Shown piece after piece: positions 1 to 5,716 of a DNA stretch of 64,000 bases. This DNA is from Thermonema rossianum DSM 10300. Its GTDB lineage: Bacteria; Bacteroidota; Bacteroidia; Cytophagales; Thermonemataceae. The notes under the pieces were generated by a model. It did not search any database and was not told where the DNA came from. It saw nothing but the letters and a program-made list of their open reading frames with translations. The stretch lies in NCBI RefSeq assembly GCF_000426825.1, contig NZ_AUGC01000004.1, positions 186,001-250,000 on the forward strand, in the 5' to 3' direction. The position numbers and the translations under genes are program-made. How positions within the stretch are numbered: position 1 is the first letter of the stretch; every line of letters begins with the position of its first letter.

Positions 1-632
1 AACCACAGGCACGCTATTGCAAGAAAGTTACACCAGGAAATATTATTCAGGTGGCTATTTACTTTGCCGTTCGCCATTGTTTGAAAGCCACTTGGCTGAA
101 CGATCGAGATCAATTTTTATATCCGAACGATGGCTGGAAGCACGACAAAGAATTTCAGACCGATTGTTTGATATTTACGCTTTTTCATGACCAGAACCGT
201 ATTTCAAGCAAGTATGGTACTAATCACTGGATACCATTCACCGAGCAAGAAGTAGGAGCCCGTGATAGATTTGATAGTCATTTTATGAACGATTATATAA
301 ATGGGAAAATAAAAATAGAACAAGCTACTGATCTGTTCCAACAAGAAGGCAATGTACCTATAAAACTGCAGTTTTCTGCTCAGGCAAAGGAAGTTTTTGA
401 AGCAGGCAAAGCCCTTTGGAAATACTATCATCAACAACCACACAATAATATCAATGCTTCTTTTTACGATATTAAAGAGTATTTTCAAGGACGCAACGAA
501 AAAGGCAAGTTAAACAAAAAAAGCAATGATAAAACTTATATGAAGCTCATTACGCAATTGCGTGAAAAGCTTGAAAAATTGGCTGAGAAAATACAGCCTA
601 AGGTGTATTTATATGGGTTTCTAAGGCCTTGA
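1..632 (+). CDS. C-terminal fragment of a large DNA methylase-like (restriction-modification) protein
   Basis: The frame is open through the left edge (first full codon at base 3), so this is the 3' end of a longer gene; the GTG at 51 is internal, not a start. The visible ~210 residues begin PQARYCKKVTPG and contain AIYFAVRHC, LNDRDQFLYPND and GTNHWIPFTEQEVGA. From memory of the family, these phrases occur near the C-terminus of large Eco57I-like or type IIG N6-adenine methylase/restriction proteins of Bacteroidota and Epsilonproteobacteria. The catalytic NPPY motif would lie outside the window, so the assignment is tentative. The gene is AT-rich (17 G or C in bases 481-540), unlike the genes to its right, which fits a horizontally acquired defence gene. 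Confidence 0.5.
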   Translation, partial: PQARYCKKVTPGNIIQVAIYFAVRHCLKATWLNDRDQFLYPNDGWKHDKEFQTDCLIFTLFHDQNRISSKYGTNHWIPFTEQEVGARDRFDSHFMNDYINGKIKIEQATDLFQQEGNVPIKLQFSAQAKEVFEAGKALWKYYHQQPHNNINASFYDIKEYFQGRNEKGKLNKKSNDKTYMKLITQLREKLEKLAEKIQPKVYLYGFLRP

Positions 633-647
633 GAATAAACTAAAGCC

Positions 648-686
648 TTCCCTTTCTCACGAAGCTCGGCTTCGTGAGAAAGGGAA
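648..686 (+). terminator. Perfect 18-bp hairpin after the methylase-like gene
   Basis: Bases 648-665 and 669-686 are exact reverse complements with a 3-base loop (TCG), 16 bases after the stop codon at 630-632. There is no T-tract after the right arm (it continues AGAAAAGC), so it is not a classical intrinsic terminator. It may stabilise the 3' end of the transcript or be a small palindromic repeat. Confidence 0.5.
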
Positions 687-760
687 GAAAAGCAGCTCCT
701 TTATCATGCTAGGTGAAACGAGGCATATCGTCAAGCCAAGCTTCTCTTTTGCAAAAAATA

Positions 761-788
761 GATTTCTCGCTTGCGCTCGAAATGACAA
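761..788. repeat. Dispersed palindromic repeat, copy A
   Basis: The core reads GATTTCTCGC, TTGCGCTCGA, AATGACAA. The same element, with small changes, recurs at about 4511-4623 and 27399-27519, always between genes. Such short REP-like elements are common between genes in Bacteroidota genomes. Confidence 0.6.
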
Positions 789-974
789 GGAAGGAGACGA
801 AACAAACGGGGGCGCATAAGCAAGAGCTTTCAACAAAAAAGAGCATCAGCCATAAAAAGAAGGCGAAAAGCATGAAAGGGAAGGTGCATAAAAAAGACAG
901 AAGTCGGGTTGTGTTTTTAGCATAAATGAGCGTACATTGTTATTGCTGCTCATGAATTTTAAACTATACAGCCT

Positions 975-1421
975 ATGCATGCTTTCCTGATTTACAAATA
1001 CCTGCATTTTATAGCGGTTTTTGCCATAGTGGCTGCTTTGAGCATCGAAGCCTTTGCCATATCGTCATCCATGACACGTGCCCGCCTGCGCCGTTTGGCA
1101 CGCATCGATGCTCTGTATGGAGCCGGCGCCGTTTTGTTGCTTTTTGCCGGCATGATGCTTTGGTGGAAGGTAGGCAAGCCGGCAGCCTACTACAGCAACA
1201 ACCATCTCTTTCTTGCCAAGATAGCCCTGTTTGCCTTGATGGGCGTGCTTTCTATTTATCCGACGGTCTTTTTTCTGAAACAGAGCAAGGGGAAGCAAGA
1301 GGAGGTAGTACAGGTGCCGGTGGCAGTGCGCCGCTGTATTTATCTGGAGCTGCTCTTGCTGCTTGCCATCCCGCTGCTTGCCGTATTGATGGCACAGGGG
1401 ATTGGCTACGTTAGCCCGTAA
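975..1421 (+). CDS. DUF2214 family membrane protein
   Basis: A 148-residue integral membrane protein with four likely helices at about 5-30, 48-65, 80-102 and 120-142. It matches the DUF2214 pattern as I know it: an N-terminal helix with LHFIAVFAIVAALSIEAF, then RIDALYGAGAVLLLFAGM, then YYSNNHLFLAKIALFALMG followed by SIYPTVFFL. The function of the family is unknown; it acts in the inner membrane. It stands alone between the repeat-bearing gap and a convergent tRNA-Asp, with which it shares the terminator hairpin at 1431-1456. Confidence 0.8.
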   Translation: MHAFLIYKYLHFIAVFAIVAALSIEAFAISSSMTRARLRRLARIDALYGAGAVLLLFAGMMLWWKVGKPAAYYSNNHLFLAKIALFALMGVLSIYPTVFFLKQSKGKQEEVVQVPVAVRRCIYLELLLLLAIPLLAVLMAQGIGYVSP

Positions 1422-1430
1422 AAAAACGAA

Positions 1431-1456
1431 AAAGCCGGACATTTTTGCCCGGCTTT
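1431..1456 (-). terminator. Intrinsic terminator for tRNA-Asp copy 1
   Basis: Arms 1431-1440 and 1447-1456 pair with one mismatch (AAAGCCGGAC versus GCCCGGCTTT). On the minus strand the stem is followed by a T-rich tract, so it terminates the tRNA transcript; it may also serve the convergent DUF2214 gene. Confidence 0.75.
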
Positions 1457-1471
1457 GCTTAGGATGCTTGG

Positions 1472-1545
<74 letters not shown>

Positions 1546-1561
1546 TCTGTTTTTGGTGATG

Positions 1562-1594
1562 CAAATATAATGGCTTTTGAATAAAACCGCCAAA
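1562..1594 (-). promoter_or_regulatory. Bacteroidota-type promoter of tRNA-Asp copy 1
   Basis: On the minus strand TTTG (1594-1591) and TATATTTG (1569-1562) are separated by 21 bases, fitting the -33 / -7 (TAnnTTTG) consensus. The -7 ends 16 bases before the tRNA. The same arrangement precedes copy 2. Confidence 0.8.
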
Positions 1595-1688
1595 TGTTTG
1601 ATGATGTTTTTTTGTTTTTGTTTTTTTAAAATATTGATTATGAGCGGGCTTGTTCCTCGAACAGCCCGCCCCATTCAGTATCAAAAGC

Positions 1689-2057
1689 CTATCCGCGCAG
1701 GCGCTCGCTAAGTTCCGGATAGCGGATGAAAGCCGTTATCCAGACATATACCAATACCGCAGCCGGTACCAAAAAGGACTCACCGTGAATCATATGCACC
1801 ATGATGGCGCCGCCGAAATAAGAGCTTAACAACAAAGTGCCCACAATGCCCGTGCGTGGAATCAGAAAGAGCAGTACAGACACTATCTCACCGGCAGCAA
1901 TGATGATACGCCAGTCGCCCAGTCCCCATTTTTGAAAATTTTCAGCCATGGCGGGCATGGTCAGCTTGCCCAAGGCAGTGAATAAGAGGAAAGCGGTAAG
2001 TAATCCGGCCATTACCATGCCGATGGTTTTTCGTTTTTTGCTGATTTCCGTACTCAT
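1689..2057 (-). CDS. DoxX-like family membrane protein
   Basis: A small inner-membrane protein of 122 residues with four predicted helices. Its plan fits the DoxX-like group: GLLTAFLLFTALGKLTMP in helix 1, then FQKWGLGDWRIIIAAGEIVSVLLFLIP, then a glycine-rich helix ending in HMIHGES. I chose ATG at 2057 (MSTEISKKRK); a start nine codons upstream is possible but adds a stretch without homologous look. The physiological role is unknown; DoxX relatives have been linked to redox functions. It is a lone gene between tRNA-Asp and a lipoprotein gene. Confidence 0.7.
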   Translation of the reverse strand: MSTEISKKRKTIGMVMAGLLTAFLLFTALGKLTMPAMAENFQKWGLGDWRIIIAAGEIVSVLLFLIPRTGIVGTLLLSSYFGGAIMVHMIHGESFLVPAAVLVYVWITAFIRYPELSERLRG

Positions 2058-2232
2058 AAGCATCAAATTTTTTTGTTGAACCAAAAATTAAGCGTGAGTA
2101 AAAGGTAGCTTTTTTCCCGCTTTTTAAACGTCAAACAGCTGACAAAGTGTTTTTGAAAAACAAATAAAGCATAAATAAAAAAGCAGCAGGTGGTCTTGCC
2201 TGCTGCTCTGCGGTAGTATTTTGGGCGCTTTA

Positions 2233-3168
2233 CTACTTCTTCCTTATAAAGGTCAGGGTGTTACCTCTCGCAAGATAGGTGAGTGACAAGCTGTCTTCGG
2301 TTTGCTTCAAGATACTATACTCCATTAGCTCGCCGCTGTCTTTGCCGTTTAGCTGAATTTTTATTGGGTAGGTGTGGTCCGCATATGCGAAGTAGTTTGC
2401 GTAAAAGCGGTCTGAAGAGGCTTTGGCTTGCCCTCTGTATTCGAACACCCATCCTTGGTCGTCTATTCTTAGAATACTTTTGTCATCGTCGGTGCTTTGC
2501 CATGTGCCTTTGAGCTTACGGATAGATTCAATGTATTTGCAAAGAAGGCGGCAACGGCTTTCAAAAGCTTCGGCAGTGCCTTCCGGCGACTCGTCCCGTG
2601 CCGTGATGTCTTTTACCGGAGCGTCGTCCATATTGACCTGCTGCCCGTCGCCTTTAAACTCTTTCTGTTTGAGTAAAGCCTTTATGACTTTATGGTTGTG
2701 AAGATAAAATCTGTTTTCAGTGACGGTGAAGGGGCCCCTTACAGCACTTTCTTCTGTTTTTTGTTCAAACACAAAGTAAGGAATGCCGTCTTTTAAGTAG
2801 TAGTGTGTACCGTTCCATATGTGTCCGGCGGCTGTTTCCACGCTAATTTTTACTAACTGCCCATTGTTGAAGTAAGCCGTGATGAGCTGCTCCTCAGGGG
2901 CGGCATCGGCAAGCACAAAGCTGAGACTTGATAGCTTGTCTCCGGCAGTTTCTACTGCACGGAACTGCTCGCGTATTTGGGCAATGATAGCTTCGGTGTC
3001 TTCCTCTTGGGCAGGAACGGAAGGGGAAGGGGCCGTTTCCGAAGCCGACAATACGCCGGTAGTGTCCGTCTTCTGCGTGTTGTTCTCTGAGTTGTCTTGC
3101 TTTTGTTGTTGGCAGGCAGTTGCCAAAAGACACAGGCTGAAACCAAGCATGTAAGCAAGTCTTTTCAT
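2233..3168 (-). CDS. Predicted lipoprotein of unknown function
   Basis: I start at ATG 3168 because this gives a clean lipoprotein signal, MKRLAYMLGFSLCLLATAC, with the lipid-modified cysteine at residue 19; the longer open frame adds 16 residues with no signal character. After the cysteine comes a low-complexity linker rich in Q, N, T, S and E up to about residue 60, then a mixed alpha/beta region. I do not recognise a domain. The final ~80 residues (from GTWQSTDDDKSILRIDDQGWVF to LTFIRKK) look like a lipocalin-type small beta barrel that reports a threshold comparison, but this is only an impression. Likely anchored in the outer membrane facing the periplasm. Both sides are flanked by tRNA-Asp units. 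Confidence 0.7.
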   Translation of the reverse strand: MKRLAYMLGFSLCLLATACQQQKQDNSENNTQKTDTTGVLSASETAPSPSVPAQEEDTEAIIAQIREQFRAVETAGDKLSSLSFVLADAAPEEQLITAYFNNGQLVKISVETAAGHIWNGTHYYLKDGIPYFVFEQKTEESAVRGPFTVTENRFYLHNHKVIKALLKQKEFKGDGQQVNMDDAPVKDITARDESPEGTAEAFESRCRLLCKYIESIRKLKGTWQSTDDDKSILRIDDQGWVFEYRGQAKASSDRFYANYFAYADHTYPIKIQLNGKDSGELMEYSILKQTEDSLSLTYLARGNTLTFIRKK

Positions 3169-3246
3169 GGTATTGGGGGTTAAGTTAAAAGTGATGATAT
3201 GTTTTGAGACCATCAAATATTGTGCATATGAGGGCAGTTAAAAACA

Positions 3247-3272
3247 AAAGCCGGGCATTTTTGCCCGGCTTT
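3247..3272 (-). terminator. Intrinsic terminator for tRNA-Asp copy 2
   Basis: Arms 3247-3256 and 3263-3272 pair perfectly over 10 bases with a 6-base loop; on the minus strand a T-rich stretch follows. It is nearly identical to the terminator of copy 1 at 1431-1456. Confidence 0.8.
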
Positions 3273-3287
3273 GCTTAGGATGCTTTG

Positions 3288-3361
<74 letters not shown>

Positions 3362-3377
3362 TCCGTTTTTGGTGATG

Positions 3378-3408
3378 CAAATATAGCAGCTTTCCTGAAA
3401 CTGCACAA
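3378..3408 (-). promoter_or_regulatory. Bacteroidota-type promoter of tRNA-Asp copy 2
   Basis: On the minus strand TTG (3408-3406) and TATATTTG (3385-3378) are 20 bases apart. The -7 and the following leader are the same as in copy 1, while the sequence beyond the -7 has diverged. Confidence 0.8.
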
Positions 3409-3531
3409 TGTTTTTTTGAGAAAAAAAATAAAACAACTGTTTAAACGCTTGATTTTTAGTGAAAAAAGAACGCGACGGATAATCACCTTTTGCAAGCAGT
3501 TGTCAATGGATGTAAAAAAACAATATATTTT

Positions 3532-3539
3532 TATCTTTG
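3532..3539 (+). promoter_or_regulatory. Candidate -7 element upstream of ftsX
   Basis: TATCTTTG matches TAnnTTTG and ends 20 bases before the ftsX ATG. No well-placed -33 TTG is visible. Confidence 0.5.
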
Positions 3540-3559
3540 GGGATAGATAGTGTTTTCCT

Positions 3560-4444
3560 ATGGCTGTAAAAGAAATTAAATACAAAAAGAAGCGATTGGG
3601 CAGCTTTCCTTTTTTGAACGTGCTGCTGAGCGTCACCGTTGCCTTGTTCGTATTGGGCCTGCTGGGCGCCATCATCTTGCAAGCTAAACGTTTGGCCGAA
3701 CTGGTGGCACAAAACATAGAAGTGCAGGTCTTTTTGAACAGCAGTGTGGATGAGGCAGAAAGGCAAAAAATAGAAAAAATCATTGCGGCAAAAAATTATG
3801 TGGATGCCAATAGTATCCGCTTCATTTCCAAGCAAGAAGCGGCAAAAGAGCTTATCAGCGAGCTGGGCGAAGACTTCACGGAGATATTGGGCGAAAATCC
3901 CTTGAAAGACTCTTATGTGTTACGCATCAAACCGGGGTTTTATGATGAGCAAAAGCTCAAAAAAATAGCCGGCGACTTGGAAAAGATAAGCGGTGTGTTT
4001 GAAGTGTCTTATCCGCAAACCATCACCGGCACCATCAATCGCAATATAGCGACCATCAGTTTTGTATTGTCTTCGTTGGCCTTGTTTTTGACCATCACGG
4101 TGGTAATATTGATACACAGCACCATCCGTCTGGCTCTCTTTTCCCAGCGCCTGCTGATTCGAAGCATGCAGCTGGTAGGGGCAACCGACGCTTTTGTGCG
4201 CCGTCCTTTTGTGCGCAATGCCATGTTGATAGGGGCTACTGGTGGGGTGTTGGCCGCTGCTTTGGTATATGGGCTTTTGCAATATTTCATAAGCCAGGTA
4301 CCGGAAATGCAAATGCTCATGGATGAGCGCCTGTTGGCTTTTCTGGGGGGCGGCTTGGTGCTCTTTGGTATGCTTTTGTGCGGCATGAGCTGTTATCATG
4401 CAGTGAACAAGTATTTGTATAGCTCACTGGATGAACTGTACTGA
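3560..4444 (+). CDS. ftsX: Cell division protein FtsX
   Basis: A 294-residue permease-like protein with the FtsX plan: a cytoplasmic basic N-terminus, TM1 at about 20-42, a periplasmic domain at about 45-165 (start IEVQVFLN, end VSYPQTITG), then three helices in the FtsX core region at about 172-190, 225-245 and 262-282. It would partner the ATPase FtsE at the septum and activate peptidoglycan hydrolases. The cytoplasmic loop contains SMQLVGATDAFVRRPFV, the typical segment that contacts FtsE. No ftsE is in the window, which is usual in Bacteroidota where the two genes are separated. A TAnnTTTG element lies just upstream. The gene is followed by repeats, not by a coupled gene. Confidence 0.93.
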   Translation: MAVKEIKYKKKRLGSFPFLNVLLSVTVALFVLGLLGAIILQAKRLAELVAQNIEVQVFLNSSVDEAERQKIEKIIAAKNYVDANSIRFISKQEAAKELISELGEDFTEILGENPLKDSYVLRIKPGFYDEQKLKKIAGDLEKISGVFEVSYPQTITGTINRNIATISFVLSSLALFLTITVVILIHSTIRLALFSQRLLIRSMQLVGATDAFVRRPFVRNAMLIGATGGVLAAALVYGLLQYFISQVPEMQMLMDERLLAFLGGGLVLFGMLLCGMSCYHAVNKYLYSSLDELY

Positions 4445-4510
4445 TAGATGTTTGCCGTTTCGGGCGCAAGCGGGAAATCTATTGTACAAAAAAGAGGATT
4501 GGCTTGACGA

Positions 4511-4623
4511 GATGTCTCGCTTCGTTCGACATGACAAGGGGCGCTACTTTGATGAGATTTCTCACCATGCTTACACTTTGTTCGAAATGGCAGGCTTTAC
4601 TTCGCTTTATTCGAGATGACAAA
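4511..4623. repeat. Dispersed palindromic repeats, cluster B
   Basis: Between ftsX and the polyketide synthase lie at least three degenerate copies of the repeat: GATGTCTCGC TTCGTTCGAC ATGACAA at 4511-4537, a longer form at 4554-4592 that ends TTCGAAATGGCA, and one at 4593-4623 ending TTCGAGATGACAAAA. They share the TTCGA-ATGACA tail with the copies near 0.77 and 27.4 kb. Confidence 0.55.
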
Positions 4624-4654
4624 AAGCAATCTGCTTGCCATAAAAAAGCAGACG

Positions 4655-5716
4655 TTAAAGCAAGCGCAAAAGGGCACTTTCGAGCGTCAGTCCCGGACCA
4701 AAACCGGCAGCCCAGCAATATCCACGGGCTTGTTTTTGCAACAGCTGTTGCAGCACAAAGAAGATGGTAACCGAAGACATGTTCCCGTAATTACGTAACA
4801 CTTCGTAGCTGACGGCCAGGGCAGCAGGCGGTAAACCGAGCGCTTTTTCAACTGCCTGCAGAATACGCTTCCCGCCGGGGTGGATAGCCCAATGCTCAAT
4901 GTTTTCTTGTGAGCGCTTGTCGTACAGCTGCAGCAGGGCAGGGATACCTGACTCAACCAGTTCGGGCACATAAGTACTCAGGCGCATCAAAAAGCTGTCT
5001 TGCCCGATGTGCCAGGCCATGTCGTCTTCGCCCTGTGGCAGATACAAGCTTTGAAAATCGAGCAGCTCGGCTTGCGCATGCTCGGCACAAGCCGATACGA
5101 CACAGGCAGCTACACCATCGGCAAAAAGGGCATTGGCAAGCAAGTGGTCCGGTTCAGTAGGAGGAGTGAAATGCAAAGTACAAAACTCGGCATCGACAAT
5201 GAGCACGCGATGCCGTGGCGATTGCTGTGCAATGGCTTTTGCCAGGCGCCAGGCGTGAAAAGCAGCATAGCAGCCCATAAAGTGCACAGCCGTGCGTTGT
5301 GTATGTGCCGGTAGGGCAAGGGCTTTCATCAGTTGCAAATCCAAGCCCGGTGCCGCCATGCCCGTGCAGCTTACGGTGATGAGGTGGGTGATGTCTTGGG
5401 GTTCAAGCCCGCTTTGTGCAAGGCTGCGGATGGCGGCTTGCTTGGCAACAGGCAAGACCGCTTCGAAATAGCGCTGCATGCGGGCGTCGATGGGCGGGCG
5501 GGTAGAGAAGAAAGCAGGCTGCAGCATGCCGAAGTCGGGCAGGAAAGAGCCACGCCGGCGGATGCCCGAAGCACGGTAAAGTATTTTCAGATGACGTTGC
5601 AGCACTTCGCCGGCCTGCGTTTCGCGCAGCATAAACGTCAAAATGTCTGTTTGGTCAAAAAGATAGGGGGCTTCTTCGCAGCAGAGCCCCGAAAGATAAA
5701 CGCCGCTTGTTTTCAT
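4655..5716 (-). CDS. Type III polyketide synthase (chalcone/stilbene synthase family)
   Basis: A 353-residue thiolase-fold enzyme. The catalytic triad is visible: Cys149 in VHFMGCYAAFHAW, His279 in IHPGGKRIL and Asn312 in NYGNMSS. N- and C-terminal halves have the family's usual spacing and length. Such enzymes condense a starter acyl-CoA with malonyl-CoA units to give pyrones or resorcinols; the starter and chain length cannot be read from the sequence. The start codon overlaps the uvrA stop as ATGA (bases 5713-5716), so translation is probably coupled to uvrA. No methyltransferase or hydroxylase partner, which usually accompanies bacterial type III synthases, lies next to it; a flavoprotein candidate is at 31-32 kb. 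Downstream are only repeats. Confidence 0.9.
   Translation of the reverse strand: MKTSGVYLSGLCCEEAPYLFDQTDILTFMLRETQAGEVLQRHLKILYRASGIRRRGSFLPDFGMLQPAFFSTRPPIDARMQRYFEAVLPVAKQAAIRSLAQSGLEPQDITHLITVSCTGMAAPGLDLQLMKALALPAHTQRTAVHFMGCYAAFHAWRLAKAIAQQSPRHRVLIVDAEFCTLHFTPPTEPDHLLANALFADGVAACVVSACAEHAQAELLDFQSLYLPQGEDDMAWHIGQDSFLMRLSTYVPELVESGIPALLQLYDKRSQENIEHWAIHPGGKRILQAVEKALGLPPAALAVSYEVLRNYGNMSSVTIFFVLQQLLQKQARGYCWAAGFGPGLTLESALLRLL

Larger units (their letters stand above)
633..974. other. Intergenic region with hairpin and dispersed repeat, no convincing gene
   Basis: This 342-base gap holds a perfect hairpin at 648-686 and one copy of the dispersed palindromic repeat at 761-788. A short open frame at 713-925 encodes a lysine-rich peptide that runs through the repeat and has no recognisable domain; I do not call it a gene. 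Confidence 0.6.

Noticed and set aside
713-925. Short lysine-rich open frame
   Set aside because: It runs through the dispersed repeat, has low complexity and no initiation signal; it is probably not translated.
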